Source: Pseudomonas sp. FP2335 (GTDB lineage: Bacteria; Pseudomonadota; Gammaproteobacteria; Pseudomonadales; Pseudomonadaceae). From it: 64,000 nucleotides of DNA. A program made the position numbers and the translations under genes. Below are positions 45,014 through 55,273 of the stretch, one piece after another (the first letter of the stretch is position 1; each line of letters starts with the position of its first letter). The stretch covers positions 5,143,501-5,207,500 of the forward strand of contig NZ_CP117437.1 in NCBI RefSeq assembly GCF_030687535.1. The letters run 5' to 3'. The notes beneath the pieces are model-generated. The model made no database searches. It had not been told where the DNA came from and saw nothing but the letters and a program-made list of their open reading frames with translations.

Positions 45014-48000
45014 GTGTCGCACGCCAGTCCAGCCAACCCGCAGGATCACAGCTTGTCCAAAGTCACGCCGCCTACTCCCCTACGCGCCGCTCATATAGCG
45101 CCGGGAGCGCCCCTGCATGGCACCTTGAAAGGCGCGTTGGCGACGCTCGTCCTTTTGTTGCTCGCGCTTTTGTTCTGGCAACTGCTGGACCAGTTGCAGC
45201 AAAACCAGAAAAACCAGCAGCAATACACCATCGACTACAGCGCCGACCTGGCTGAGCAGATCAGCCTGAACATGGCCCTGAGCGCAAAAATCGCCCTGAA
45301 CCTGCTACCGATGGTCGAGCCGCCGCGCAACAGCGAACAGCAGCAGGCCCTGGTGCATACGTTGCAGCGCTCCCTGCCGGAGTTGCGCAGCATCGCCTTG
45401 CTGGCCCCCAGCGGCGCAATGATCAGCGACAGCGCCAGTGACAGCCAGGACGCGGCCTGGCTCGAAGAGCTGGTGCAACGCAGCCATTCCCAGCCTTACT
45501 ACCTGAGCAACAGCAACGACGGCACGATCATCTATCTGTTGCTGCACCAGCCAACTGGCGGCTCGCGGGTGTATTGGGTGTTGCGCCTGGCGCCCGCCTA
45601 CCTGGTCAACCTGACTCGCCAGGATGGCCAGGGCCAGCGACCGACGTGGGCCATCGAGAACCGCATCAATCACCGCGTGGTCGGCCGTGACAGCGGCATG
45701 CCGGCGCAATGGGCCGTGGCGCTGACCCCGGACGAATTGAATAAAAGTGTACTCATCACCCCCCTGAGCAAAAGCGACTGGCAATTGCGCGGCCTGTTCG
45801 ACCGCAATGCCGTGCTGGAAGAACTGCTGCCCGCCTTCATCGGCAAGTGCCTGCTCGGCCTCGCGTTCTCGCTGATCCCGGTATTCGTGCTGGTCAACAT
45901 GCGCCGCCGCCAGCGCCAGGTGCATGAAGGTCGGCGGCGCTACCAGGATATTTTCGAGGGCACCGGCGTGGCCCTGTGCGTGCTGGACCTGTCGGGACTG
46001 AACACGTTCTTTGACAAGGCCAGGCTGCAAACCCGCGAACAATTGCACGACTGGCTACAAGGCAACCGCGAACAGCGCCAGCAACTGCTCAGGGAACTGC
46101 GCATCACCGAGGTCAACCAGGTCGCAGTGCGCTTGCTCAACGTCGGCTCATGCGATGAAGCCTGGGAACGCCTGATCGATGACTGCCCGCACAACGCCAC
46201 GGCCATCGGCTACCAGGTGCTGGAAGCGGTGCTGACCCAGCAGAAGCAGTTGGAGCTGGAAATCCACCTCAACGATGTCGCCGGCAATGACCAATACCTG
46301 TGGCTGGTGATGCGCCTGCCGGAGCAGCAGGACGACTTCAAGGCGGTGATCCTGAGCATCAGCGACATCACCAGTCGCAAGCTGATCGAGCTGTCACTGG
46401 TGGAACGCGAGAGTTTCTGGTCGGACGTGGTCCGCACCGTGCCCGACCACCTGTATGTGCAGGACGTGATCAGCCAGCGCATGATTTTCAGCAACCATCA
46501 CCTGGGCCACACCCTCGGCTACAACAAAGCCGAACTGCTGCAAATGGGCGAGTATTTCTGGGAAATCCTGCTGCACCCCGAAGACGCCGAGCGCTACCAC
46601 GACTTGCGCCAACAACAGCGCCAGGCCAGTTATTCGACCCAGTTGCAATGCCAGTTGCGCTTCCGCCACCGCAACAACCAGTGGCGCCGCTTCGAAATTC
46701 GCGAGCAGGCCCTGGCGCGGGACAAGGCGGCGCAGGTCACGCGGATCATCGGCGTGGCCAAGGACATCACCGACCAGATCGAAGCCAGTGAATCCCTGCG
46801 CGACAGCGAGCAGCGCTACCGCATGCTCGCCGAAAGCATCAGCGACGTGATCTGCTCCACCGACAGCCAACTGGCCCTCAACTACATCAGCCCGTCGGTC
46901 AACGCGGTGCTGGGCTACGACGTGGACTGGGTGTTCAAGAACGGCTGGCAGTCGATCATCGCCAACCCGCAGCAACTGACCGGCATCTACAGCCTGGTGG
47001 AACAGGTCAGCCGCGCCCTCGGTGATACCGACGCACTGGCCAGGCTGCGCGACGAAGCGCGGACCCAGCTGTTCCTGTTCGATTGCCTGCGCGCCGACGG
47101 GCGCAAAGTGCCGATCGAATTGCGCCTGGTGCTGGTGTGGGATGAACACGGCACGTTCGAAGGCATCCTTGGCGTCGGCCGCGACATCAGCCAGCAACGC
47201 CGCGCCGAGAAAGACCTGCGCATGGCGGCCACGGTATTCGAACACTCCACCTCGGCGATCCTGATCACCGACCCGGCCGGCTATATCGTCCAGGCCAACG
47301 ACGCATTCACCCGCGTCAGCGGCTACAGCGTGGCCGACGTGCTCGACCAGTTGCCGAACATGCTCACCGTCGACGAACAGCAAGAAGCCCATCTGCGCTA
47401 CGTCCTCAAGCAGTTGCACCAGCACAGCACCTGGGAAGGCGAAGTGTGGCTCAAGCGCCGCAACGGCGAGCATTACCCGGCCTGGGTCGGCATTACCGCC
47501 GTGTTCGACGACGAAGGCGACCTGGCCAGCTACGTGTGCTTCTTCAGCGACATCAGCGAGCGCAAGGCCAGTGAGCAGCGTATCCACCGCCTGGCCTACT
47601 ACGACGCCCTGACCCACCTGCCCAACCGCACGCTGTTCCAGGACCGCCTGCACACCGCGTTGCAATCGGCCGAACGGCAGAAGTCGTGGGTCGTGCTGAT
47701 GTTCCTCGACCTCGACCGCTTCAAGCCGATCAACGATTCCCTGGGCCACGCCGCCGGCGACCGCATGCTCAAGGAAATGGCCACGCGCCTGCTTGGCTGC
47801 GTCGCCGAAGACGACACCGTGGCGCGCATGGGTGGCGACGAGTTCACCTTGCTGCTGCAACCGCGCATCAGCCGCGAAATGGCACTGAACCGCGCGATCC
47901 ACGTGGCCGAACAGATCCTCGCCAGCCTGGTGAAGCCGTTTGTGCTCGAAGGCCGCGAATTCTTCGTCACCGCCAGTATCGGCATTGCCCTCAGCCCGCA

Positions 48001-48904
48001 GGACGGCAACGAGCTGAGCCAGCTGATGAAAAACGCCGACACGGCGATGTATCACGCCAAGGAACGCGGCAAGAACAACTTCCAGTTCTACCAGGCCGAC
48101 ATGAACGCCAGCGCCCTGGAGCGCCTGGAGCTGGAAAGCGACCTGCGCCATGCCCTGGACCAGAACGAGTTCGTACTCTATTACCAGCCGCAGTTCAGCG
48201 GCGACGGCAAGCGCCTGACCGGCGCCGAAGCCTTGCTGCGCTGGCGTCATCCGCGTCGCGGGCTGGTGCCGCCGGGGGACTTCATCCCGGTGCTGGAGGA
48301 GTTGGGCCTGGTGGTGGATGTGGGCGACTGGGTGATCAGCGAGGCGTGCCGCCAGCTCAAGACCTGGCACCAGAACAAGGTGCGCGTGCCGAAAGTCTCG
48401 GTGAACATCTCGGCGCGGCAGTTCTCCGACGGCCAGTTGGGCGAACGCATCGCCAGCATCCTGGAAGACACCGGCCTGCCGCCGGCGTGCCTGGAACTGG
48501 AGCTGACCGAAAGCATCCTGATGCGCGAAGTCAACGAAGCCCTGCACATCCTCGACGGCCTGAAAAACCTGGGCCTGAGCATTGCGGTCGACGACTTCGG
48601 CACGGGTTACTCGTCGCTCAACTACCTCAAGCAATTCCCCATCGACGTGCTGAAGATCGACCGCACCTTTGTCGACGGCCTGCCGTCTGGCGAACAGGAC
48701 GCCCAGATCGCCCGCGCCATTATCGCCATGGCCCACAGCCTGAACCTGGCGGTGATCGCCGAAGGCGTGGAAACCCATGAGCAACTCGACTTCCTGCGTG
48801 AGCATGGTTGCGATGAAGTGCAGGGCTACCTGTTTGGACGGCCGATGCCGGCGAGCCGGTTTGAAGCGCAGTTCAGCAATGATGCGCTGTTCATGTTCGA
48901 CTGA
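45014..48904 (+). CDS. morA: MorA: membrane-bound sensor with PAS, GGDEF and EAL domains
   Basis: A 1296-residue protein. A first membrane helix (about 37-57) precedes a periplasmic sensor region and a second helix (about 275-297). Several PAS/PAC domains (about 300-860) are followed by GGDEF (940-944, intact) and EAL (EALLRW, from 1072, with [10 protein letters not shown] and ELTESI). Both enzymatic motifs are intact, so it may make and degrade c-di-GMP. Its place just before glyA matches morA of P. aeruginosa and P. putida, a regulator of motility and biofilm formation. GTG start at 45014; a REPIN follows. Confidence 0.9.
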   Translation: MSHASPANPQDHSLSKVTPPTPLRAAHIAPGAPLHGTLKGALATLVLLLLALLFWQLLDQLQQNQKNQQQYTIDYSADLAEQISLNMALSAKIALNLLPMVEPPRNSEQQQALVHTLQRSLPELRSIALLAPSGAMISDSASDSQDAAWLEELVQRSHSQPYYLSNSNDGTIIYLLLHQPTGGSRVYWVLRLAPAYLVNLTRQDGQGQRPTWAIENRINHRVVGRDSGMPAQWAVALTPDELNKSVLITPLSKSDWQLRGLFDRNAVLEELLPAFIGKCLLGLAFSLIPVFVLVNMRRRQRQVHEGRRRYQDIFEGTGVALCVLDLSGLNTFFDKARLQTREQLHDWLQGNREQRQQLLRELRITEVNQVAVRLLNVGSCDEAWERLIDDCPHNATAIGYQVLEAVLTQQKQLELEIHLNDVAGNDQYLWLVMRLPEQQDDFKAVILSISDITSRKLIELSLVERESFWSDVVRTVPDHLYVQDVISQRMIFSNHHLGHTLGYNKAELLQMGEYFWEILLHPEDAERYHDLRQQQRQASYSTQLQCQLRFRHRNNQWRRFEIREQALARDKAAQVTRIIGVAKDITDQIEASESLRDSEQRYRMLAESISDVICSTDSQLALNYISPSVNAVLGYDVDWVFKNGWQSIIANPQQLTGIYSLVEQVSRALGDTDALARLRDEARTQLFLFDCLRADGRKVPIELRLVLVWDEHGTFEGILGVGRDISQQRRAEKDLRMAATVFEHSTSAILITDPAGYIVQANDAFTRVSGYSVADVLDQLPNMLTVDEQQEAHLRYVLKQLHQHSTWEGEVWLKRRNGEHYPAWVGITAVFDDEGDLASYVCFFSDISERKASEQRIHRLAYYDALTHLPNRTLFQDRLHTALQSAERQKSWVVLMFLDLDRFKPINDSLGHAAGDRMLKEMATRLLGCVAEDDTVARMGGDEFTLLLQPRISREMALNRAIHVAEQILASLVKPFVLEGREFFVTASIGIALSPQDGNELSQLMKNADTAMYHAKERGKNNFQFYQADMNASALERLELESDLRHALDQNEFVLYYQPQFSGDGKRLTGAEALLRWRHPRRGLVPPGDFIPVLEELGLVVDVGDWVISEACRQLKTWHQNKVRVPKVSVNISARQFSDGQLGERIASILEDTGLPPACLELELTESILMREVNEALHILDGLKNLGLSIAVDDFGTGYSSLNYLKQFPIDVLKIDRTFVDGLPSGEQDAQIARAIIAMAHSLNLAVIAEGVETHEQLDFLREHGCDEVQGYLFGRPMPASRFEAQFSNDALFMFD

Positions 48905-48924
48905 GACTTTGTGGTGAGGCTGCT

Positions 48925-49018
48925 GGCCTCTTCGCGAGCAAGCCCGCTCCCACATTCGTCCGCATTTCAAAGTTGGAACTCGGTCAAATGTGGGAGCGGG
49001 CTTGCTCGCGAAGAGGCC
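48925..49018. repeat. REPIN-type inverted repeat between morA and glyA
   Basis: GGCCTCTTCGCGAGCAAGCC and continuing bases (to 48956) pair with the complementary arm 48987-49018; perfect over 32 bases. Confidence 0.85.
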
Positions 49019-49144
49019 CTCACAGCCACCACCCATCCCCAGATGAGCCCCACTTGTCCGCGACATGACGTCCTTTCATATGCCATCTAAAAGCGGTTGG
49101 GTTAGAATGCCCTCCTTTTCTGCCCCCGATCCTTGAGGACCGCC

Positions 49145-50398
49145 ATGTTCAGCCGTGATTTGACTATTGCCAAGTACGACGCCGATCTCTTCGCCGCCAT
49201 GGAGCAAGAAGCCGTGCGCCAGGAAGAGCACATCGAGCTGATCGCTTCGGAAAACTACACCAGCCCAGCGGTCATGGAGGCTCAGGGTTCGGTTCTGACC
49301 AACAAGTACGCCGAAGGCTACCCAGGCAAGCGCTACTACGGCGGTTGCGAGTACGTCGACGTGGTTGAGCAACTGGCCATCGACCGTGCAAAAGAACTGT
49401 TCGGCGCCGATTACGCCAACGTCCAGCCGCATGCCGGTTCCCAAGCCAACAGCGCCGTGTACCTGGCCCTGCTGCAAGCGGGCGACACCATCCTGGGCAT
49501 GAGCCTGGCCCACGGCGGTCACCTGACCCACGGCGCCACTGTTTCTTCCTCCGGCAAGCTGTACAACGCCGTTCAATACGGTATCGATGGCAACGGCCTG
49601 ATCGACTACGACGAAGTCGAGCGCCTGGCTGTTGAACACAAGCCAAAAATGATCGTGGCCGGTTTCTCTGCCTACTCGCAGATCCTGGACTTCCCACGCT
49701 TCCGCGCTATCGCCGACAAGGTTGGCGCCTACCTGTTCGTCGACATGGCCCACGTGGCCGGTCTGGTCGCCGCTGGCGTCTACCCGAACCCGGTGCCTTT
49801 CGCTGACGTGGTCACCACCACTACGCACAAGACCCTGCGCGGTCCACGTGGCGGCCTGATCCTGGCTCGCGCCAACGCCGACATCGAGAAGAAGCTGAAC
49901 TCCGCCGTATTCCCGGGCGCCCAGGGCGGCCCGCTGGAGCACGTGATCGCGGCCAAGGCGATCTGCTTCAAGGAAGCCTTGCAGCCTGAGTTCAAGGTCT
50001 ACCAGCAACAAGTGGTCAAGAACGCCCAGGCCATGGCCAGCGTGTTCATCGAGCGCGGTTTTGACGTGGTTTCCGGCGGTACTGAAAACCACCTGTTCCT
50101 GCTGTCGCTGATCAAGCAGGAAATCTCCGGTAAAGATGCTGACGCTGCCCTGGGCAAAGCCTTCATCACCGTGAACAAAAACTCCGTGCCGAACGACCCA
50201 CGTTCGCCGTTCGTCACTTCCGGCCTGCGCTTCGGCACCCCGGCTGTGACCACTCGTGGCTTCAAGGAAGCAGAGTGCAAGGAACTGGCCGGCTGGATCT
50301 GCGACATCCTGGCTGACCTGAACAACGAAGCCGTGATCGACGCGGTGCGTGAGAAGGTCAAGGCCATCTGCAAGAAGCTGCCGGTGTACGGCGCTTGA
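49145..50398 (+). CDS. glyA: serine hydroxymethyltransferase
   Basis: A 417-residue PLP enzyme. The N-terminus is typical ([42 protein letters not shown]), with the substrate site AHGGHLTHG and the PLP lysine in [14 protein letters not shown]. It converts serine and tetrahydrofolate to glycine and 5,10-methylene-tetrahydrofolate. GAGGA precedes the ATG, and a terminator lies 18 bases after the stop. Confidence 0.97.
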   Translation: MFSRDLTIAKYDADLFAAMEQEAVRQEEHIELIASENYTSPAVMEAQGSVLTNKYAEGYPGKRYYGGCEYVDVVEQLAIDRAKELFGADYANVQPHAGSQANSAVYLALLQAGDTILGMSLAHGGHLTHGATVSSSGKLYNAVQYGIDGNGLIDYDEVERLAVEHKPKMIVAGFSAYSQILDFPRFRAIADKVGAYLFVDMAHVAGLVAAGVYPNPVPFADVVTTTTHKTLRGPRGGLILARANADIEKKLNSAVFPGAQGGPLEHVIAAKAICFKEALQPEFKVYQQQVVKNAQAMASVFIERGFDVVSGGTENHLFLLSLIKQEISGKDADAALGKAFITVNKNSVPNDPRSPFVTSGLRFGTPAVTTRGFKEAECKELAGWICDILADLNNEAVIDAVREKVKAICKKLPVYGA

Positions 50399-50415
50399 TT
50401 GCAGTTGCTTGAATG

Positions 50416-50446
50416 AAAAAGCCCGGCTCAAGAGCCGGGCTTTTTT
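50416..50446 (+). terminator. rho-independent terminator after glyA
   Basis: AAAAAGCCCGGCTC pairs with GAGCCGGGCTTTTT around AA, followed by T residues. Confidence 0.92.
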
Positions 50447-50475
50447 ATGGGCAAAATTTGAGTTGAAATGCAATC

Positions 50476-50569
50476 AATGTGGGAGCGGGCTTGCTCGCGA
50501 AAGCAGTGGTTCAGTCAGCACATGTATCCACTGAAAGACCGCTTTCGCGAGCAAGCCCGCTCCCACATT
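50476..50569. repeat. REPIN-type inverted repeat after glyA
   Basis: AATGTGGGAGCGGGCTTGCT and continuing bases pair with the arm ending at 50569; the outer stem is about 28 bases. It lies between the convergent ends of glyA and the GTPase gene. Confidence 0.85.
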
Positions 50570-50587
50570 TTTTGATCGTATTTCAAT

Positions 50588-51547
50588 TCAGGATTGGTAA
50601 ACCCGTGCAAATCCTTCGCGGATTTTGTCTTCCGGTAACTCATCGGCAATAAACACAATCACACTCTCGCGCGCCTCGTCCTCTTCCCACTCCGTGTCCC
50701 AATCAAAGCCGTAGAGCTTGAGCACACCCTGGAACACCATGCGCCGGTCTTCACCGGCAATATTCAGCACGCCCTTGTAACGCAACAGCTGCTTACCGTG
50801 GTCTTCCAGCAGTTCATTCATGAACTCGCTGAGGCGATCGATATCCAGCGGCTGCTCGGTGCGCAGTACCAGGCTGGAGATACGGTCGATGGACGGCGCC
50901 TTGCTGACCGGGCGCAGGCTCATGCCGGCGTTGAGGTTGAAGCCGCGCACATCGAGCAATTCGGCCAGGTCGATGGTGCCGTGATCGACCACCCGAATCG
51001 GCGCCCGACGGTTGATGCGGGTCAGGCGCTCGCTGAGGGCGTCAAAGGTGGCGTCATCCACCAGATCGCGCTTGCTCACCAGCAGGCGGTCGGCAAAGCC
51101 GATCTGGGCCTGGGCGATGGTCTGGGTCAGGTGGTGCTCGGCGTGGGCCGCGTCCACCAGGGTGATGATGCCGTCGAGGATGTAGCGCTCACGCAGTTCC
51201 TCGTCGATGAAAAAGGTCTGTGCCACCGGCGCCGGGTCGGCCAGGCCGGTGGTCTCGATCACCAGGCGGTCGAAGGCAATTTCGCCGCTGTCCAGGCGTT
51301 CGAGCAGCAGGTACAGGGCCTTGGTCAGGTCGGTGTGGATGGTGCAGCACACGCAGCCGTTGGACAGGGTCATGACTTGCACCGGCTCATCGCCCAACAG
51401 TTGGGTGTCGATACCGGCATCACTGAATTCGTTTTCGATCACGGCGATTTTCAGGCCGTGCTCGGCTTTGAGCAGGTGACGCAGCAAGGTGGTCTTGCCG
51501 GCGCCGAGGAAGCCACTGAGGATGGTTACGGGGATGGGAGAGGACAA
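50588..51547 (-). CDS. yjiA: CobW/G3E-family GTPase (YjiA-like)
   Basis: A 319-residue P-loop GTPase: Walker A GFLGAGKTTLL (about 12-22), metal-binding CVCC motif (NGCVCCTIHTDL), ETTGLADPAPV and VSKRDLVDD (NKxD-like). The CobW_C domain at the C-terminus (about 200-319) is present. These proteins bind GTP and metals (Zn, Co) and act as metallochaperones. The order cstA/btsT - yjiX - yjiA is the same as in E. coli, which supports assignment to YjiA. A REPIN lies between it and the yjiX-like gene. Confidence 0.88.
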   Translation of the reverse strand: MSSPIPVTILSGFLGAGKTTLLRHLLKAEHGLKIAVIENEFSDAGIDTQLLGDEPVQVMTLSNGCVCCTIHTDLTKALYLLLERLDSGEIAFDRLVIETTGLADPAPVAQTFFIDEELRERYILDGIITLVDAAHAEHHLTQTIAQAQIGFADRLLVSKRDLVDDATFDALSERLTRINRRAPIRVVDHGTIDLAELLDVRGFNLNAGMSLRPVSKAPSIDRISSLVLRTEQPLDIDRLSEFMNELLEDHGKQLLRYKGVLNIAGEDRRMVFQGVLKLYGFDWDTEWEEDEARESVIVFIADELPEDKIREGFARVYQS

Positions 51548-51584
51548 AGACAGTTCTCCTTATAACTGAAGGAACACAAAACAA

Positions 51585-51676
51585 ATGTGGGAGCGGGCTT
51601 GCTCGCGAAAGCAATGTGTCAGCCAGCACATACATCAACTGACAAACCGCTTTCGCGAGCAAGCCCGCTCCCACAT
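51585..51676. repeat. REPIN-type inverted repeat between the yjiX-like and yjiA genes
   Basis: ATGTGGGAGCGGGCTTGCTC and continuing bases pair with the arm ending CCACAT at 51676. It is placed inside an otherwise co-oriented operon and may set a differential mRNA end before yjiA. Confidence 0.85.
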
Positions 51677-51704
51677 GGGATCACCGCCAGCCCGGGCTAC
51701 CGGG

Positions 51705-51902
51705 TCAACAGCACTTGGGCCCACCCTTGCCACCGTAACGGGCTTCCTGGCGTTCCCGGAAGAACGCCTTGTAGTCCATCACCGGTTTGTCCGGGTGCTT
51801 GGTTTGCATATGCTCGACGTACGTGTCGTAGTCGGGCATGCCGACCATCAGGCGCGCGGCCTGACCGAGGTATTTACCGAGGCGACTGATGTCATTGAAC
51901 AT
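51705..51902 (-). CDS. YbdD/YjiX-family small protein
   Basis: A 65-residue protein ([65 protein letters not shown]), the typical DUF466 sequence. It is co-oriented with and 15 bases downstream of the CstA-type transporter gene, whose activity it is thought to support. Its exact function is not settled. Confidence 0.92.
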   Translation of the reverse strand: MFNDISRLGKYLGQAARLMVGMPDYDTYVEHMQTKHPDKPVMDYKAFFRERQEARYGGKGGPKCC

Positions 51903-51917
51903 GGCTGCAATCCTCTA

Positions 51918-53984
51918 TCACGCGTCCGGCAGGGCCTGGAACGGGGCTTCTTTATCCGTACGCTCTTTGTTGCCCCAGGCGGCTACGCCGACCTTGAGCG
52001 CATAGAACAGGATGCTGAACACCACGAACAGGAACATCGCCGTCAGCGTTGCGTTGGTGTACGCGTTGTAGATCACGTGCTGCATCTGGTCGATGTTCTT
52101 CGCCGGGGCGAGGATCTGGCCATTGGCCAATGCATCGCTGTACTTCTTCGCCAGCGACAGGAAGCCGATCGCCGGGTTGGCGTCGAACAGCTTGATGAAG
52201 CCTGCGGTAGTGGTGCAGATCAGCAGCCAGACTGCCGGCAGCATGGTCACCCAGATGTAGCGTTGGCGTTTCATTTTGATCAGCACGACGGTCGCCAGCA
52301 TCAGCGCGATACCCGCGAGCATCTGGTTGGAGATACCAAACAGCGGCCACAAGGTGTTGATGCCGCCCAGTGGGTCGATCACGCCTTGGTACAGCAGGTA
52401 ACCCCACATGGCCACGCAACCGGCAGTCGCGATCAGGTTGGCGGTCCACGATTCGGTGCGTTTGAGCGAAGGCACGAAGGAACCGAGCAGGTCCTGCAAC
52501 ATGAAGCGACCGGCACGGGTCCCGGCGTCAACCGCCGTCAGGATGAACAGCGCTTCGAACAGGATCGCGAAGTGATACCAGAACGCCATGGTGTTTTCAC
52601 CCGGCAGCACACTGTGCAGGATCTGCGCGATACCCACGGCCAGGGTCGGCGCACCACCGGCTCGAGCCAGGATGGTGGTTTCACCGATGTCATGGGCGAC
52701 GGCTTGCAGCGCCTCCGGGGTAATCGCAAAACCCCAGCTGCTGACGGTTTGCGCAACGGCAACGACATCGGCACCGACCACGGCGGCCGGGCTGTTCATG
52801 GCGAAGTACACGCCAGGCTCGATCACCGAAGCCGCAACCATCGCCATGATGGCCACGAACGACTCCATCAACATGCCGCCGTAACCGATGTAGCGGGCGT
52901 TGGTTTCGTTATCCAGCAGCTTGGGCGTGGTGCCCGAGGAGATCAGCGCGTGGAAACCCGAGACCGCGCCACAGGCAATGGTGATGAACAGGAACGGGAA
53001 CAGGCCGCCCTTCCACACCGGGCCGGTGCCGTCGATGAACTGGGTCAGCGCGGGCATTTTCAGCTCTGGCATGGTGACCAGGATGCCGATGGCCAGGGCG
53101 ATGATGGTGCCGATTTTCAGGAAGGTCGACAGGTAGTCACGCGGCGCCAGGATCAGCCATACCGGCAGTACCGCCGCGACGAAACCGTAGCCGATCAGCA
53201 TCCAGGTGATTTGAATGCCGGTGAAGGTGAAAGCCTTGGCCCACACCGGGTCAGCGGCAATCTGCCCGCCCAGCCAGATCGAACCCAGCAGCAACAGCAC
53301 GCCGATGATCGAGATTTCACCAATGCGGCCCGGGCGGATGTAGCGCATGTACACGCCCATGAACATCGCAATCGGGATGGTCGCCATCACCGTGAAGATG
53401 CCCCACGGGCTCTCGGCCAGGGCCTTGACCACGATCAGCGCCAGCACCGCAAGGATGATGATCATGATCAGGAAGCAGCCGAACAGCGCGATAGTCCCCG
53501 GAATGCGGCCCATCTCTTCGCGGACCATATCCCCCAGGGAACGGCCGTTGCGCCGAGTGGACAGGAACAGGACCATGAAGTCCTGCACCGCGCCGGCCAG
53601 TACCACACCGGCAATCAGCCAGAGCGTACCGGGCAGGTAGCCCATTTGTGCCGCCAGCACCGGGCCGACCAAGGGGCCTGCACCGGCAATCGCCGCAAAG
53701 TGGTGACCGAAAAGGATATGTTTGTTGGTCGGCACATAGTCCAGACCGTCGTTGTTGATCACTGCGGGGGTGGCCCGCCGTGGATCGAGTTGCATCACGT
53801 TATTCGCGATGAACAGGCTGTAGTAGCGGTATGCAACCAGGTAGATGGCCACAGCAGCGACCACAATCCACAAGGCGTTGATCGCCTCGCCGCGGCGCAA
53901 GGCCACTACGCCAAGGGCGCACGCTCCTACGATTGCCAGCACCAGCCAGGGTAGGTGGCGTAGCAGGCTATTATTATTTTTCAT
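51918..53984 (-). CDS. cstA: CstA/BtsT-family carbon-starvation (pyruvate/peptide) transporter
   Basis: A 688-residue inner-membrane protein with many hydrophobic helices and the CstA signatures (TNKHILFGHHFAAIAGAGPLVGPVLAAQMGYLPG; CGAVSGFHALISSGTTPK). Relatives take up pyruvate or peptides when carbon is limiting. ATG 53984 starts at the family N-terminus; 43 upstream codons in the same frame have no ribosome site. The order with the yjiX- and yjiA-like genes matches the E. coli btsT operon. Confidence 0.93.
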   Translation of the reverse strand: MKNNNSLLRHLPWLVLAIVGACALGVVALRRGEAINALWIVVAAVAIYLVAYRYYSLFIANNVMQLDPRRATPAVINNDGLDYVPTNKHILFGHHFAAIAGAGPLVGPVLAAQMGYLPGTLWLIAGVVLAGAVQDFMVLFLSTRRNGRSLGDMVREEMGRIPGTIALFGCFLIMIIILAVLALIVVKALAESPWGIFTVMATIPIAMFMGVYMRYIRPGRIGEISIIGVLLLLGSIWLGGQIAADPVWAKAFTFTGIQITWMLIGYGFVAAVLPVWLILAPRDYLSTFLKIGTIIALAIGILVTMPELKMPALTQFIDGTGPVWKGGLFPFLFITIACGAVSGFHALISSGTTPKLLDNETNARYIGYGGMLMESFVAIMAMVAASVIEPGVYFAMNSPAAVVGADVVAVAQTVSSWGFAITPEALQAVAHDIGETTILARAGGAPTLAVGIAQILHSVLPGENTMAFWYHFAILFEALFILTAVDAGTRAGRFMLQDLLGSFVPSLKRTESWTANLIATAGCVAMWGYLLYQGVIDPLGGINTLWPLFGISNQMLAGIALMLATVVLIKMKRQRYIWVTMLPAVWLLICTTTAGFIKLFDANPAIGFLSLAKKYSDALANGQILAPAKNIDQMQHVIYNAYTNATLTAMFLFVVFSILFYALKVGVAAWGNKERTDKEAPFQALPDA

Positions 53985-54158
53985 TTTTATATTCCAGCCA
54001 GGGTGGACAGAAAGGACAGCCGCTCCGAGTTTAGCGCTGTTGGCTTTAAAGACCACCCCCCTACGTTGGTCTAGAGCCTTCAGCGGGCAAAAAAAGCAGA
54101 AATACCAGCCCAATAATGGCGCAGGGCTACAATCCTTCTATCTCCAGAGGGCTTCACC

Positions 54159-54527
54159 ATGACCGAGCAACCGTCTGACCGCCGCCGTTTCCGCAGGATC
54201 GCCTTTGACGCCAAGACTGAACTGCGGCAGAACGGCCGGGAATGGCCAGTGCAATTGGTGGATCTGTCGCTAAAGGGGCTGTTGGTACAACGGCCCGAGG
54301 ACTGGAAGGGCAACAAAGCGTTGCCGTTCGACGTCGACATACGCCTGGACCCCAAGGCCCATATCAAGATGCAGGTACGACTGGCCCATGATGATCGCGG
54401 CCAGTTGGGCTTTGTGTGCAAAGACATCGACCTGGAGTCGATCAGCCACCTGCGGCGGCTGATCGAGTTGAATCTGGGCGACCAGGAAGAGTTGGAGCGG
54501 GAGCTGGGGGCGCTGCTGGAGGTGTGA
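54159..54527 (+). CDS. mapZ: PilZ-domain c-di-GMP-binding protein (MapZ/PA4608-like)
   Basis: A 122-residue single-domain PilZ protein with the c-di-GMP motif RRRFRR near the N-terminus and DLSLKG (D/NxSxxG). By position (between cstA and radA) and size it corresponds to PA4608/MapZ of P. aeruginosa, which binds the chemotaxis methyltransferase CheR1 when loaded with c-di-GMP. It lies in the same neighbourhood as morA, a c-di-GMP enzyme. Confidence 0.85.
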   Translation: MTEQPSDRRRFRRIAFDAKTELRQNGREWPVQLVDLSLKGLLVQRPEDWKGNKALPFDVDIRLDPKAHIKMQVRLAHDDRGQLGFVCKDIDLESISHLRRLIELNLGDQEELERELGALLEV

Positions 54528-54531
54528 GGGC

Positions 54532-55257
54532 TCAGGGAAATGCCGTACGTGCCGGGAAGTCGCTTTCCGTGTCCCAGTAACCCGCTTTCTGCGTGGATGC
54601 CCCATGCCACTGCCCCCCTACCCAACGGTAGGTCTGGTAGCGCGTGGCAAAATCATCGTCACCGTCGCCGTCCATGAATGACGAGACTTGCAAGAGTTCA
54701 TCCGCACCGCCGCCAGCAGGCGTCGAAACCTTCCAGGCCGCCTTGCCGGTGCTGGCCAGGATAAGTGGCTTGAGTTTGCCATCCGCGTCCTGGTAGCCCA
54801 CCGGCTCCAGTTGCTGCTTGGCAGGCAGCAACAATTGCGTGGCCGGGCCGCTGTAGCTGCCCATAGGGGCGGTCTGGTCGACGATCAAAAAATACACGGG
54901 CTCCGGCTGCCCGTTGAGCGCGGCTTTCTTGACCTTGGCCAGCGGGTAGCCGAGGTCCTTGTGCGCTATCACCGCGCCGGAGGCCGACACCAACCGCACC
55001 TGGGCCTCTCGCAACGGGTTTTCAACCAGATCACCGGGCTCGTCGAACGAATCTTCATCCAGCCCGCTGCCCCAGCTGTCCTTGTGCAATTGGGCGCTGA
55101 TGCGCTGGTCTTCCAGCACCTGCAAGCTGCTGCCCTCTTGGGTGACCAGCGTTTGTGCCAGCCGATACCCCGCTGGCATGTCGGCCCGCGCCATGGCGGG
55201 CAATCCGGCCAAGGTCATGAACAGGGCAAGCGCGCCCCAGCGATTCATTCGTTGCAT
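54532..55257 (-). CDS. exported protein of unknown function
   Basis: A 241-residue protein with a signal peptide (MQRMNRWGALALFMTLAGLPAMARAD) and a beta-rich mature part with an Asp-rich stretch (FMDGDGDDDFATRY) that could bind Ca2+. It starts 17 bases after radA on the same strand, probably co-transcribed. ATG 55257 or 55248 could be the start; the longer frame to 55290 overlaps radA. Confidence 0.75.
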   Translation of the reverse strand: MQRMNRWGALALFMTLAGLPAMARADMPAGYRLAQTLVTQEGSSLQVLEDQRISAQLHKDSWGSGLDEDSFDEPGDLVENPLREAQVRLVSASGAVIAHKDLGYPLAKVKKAALNGQPEPVYFLIVDQTAPMGSYSGPATQLLLPAKQQLEPVGYQDADGKLKPLILASTGKAAWKVSTPAGGGADELLQVSSFMDGDGDDDFATRYQTYRWVGGQWHGASTQKAGYWDTESDFPARTAFP

Positions 55258-55273
55258 GACGCCTATCCCTGAG

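Noticed and set aside
46394..49066. 890-codon open frame antisense to morA
   Set aside because: Covered by morA, which has intact PAS, GGDEF and EAL motifs; the antisense translation shows no family features.
51585..53954. 789-codon open frame antisense to the cstA-type gene
   Set aside because: The product is an extreme His/Asp/Arg/Gln-rich chain, a mirror of hydrophobic codons on the other strand. The CstA reading is certain.
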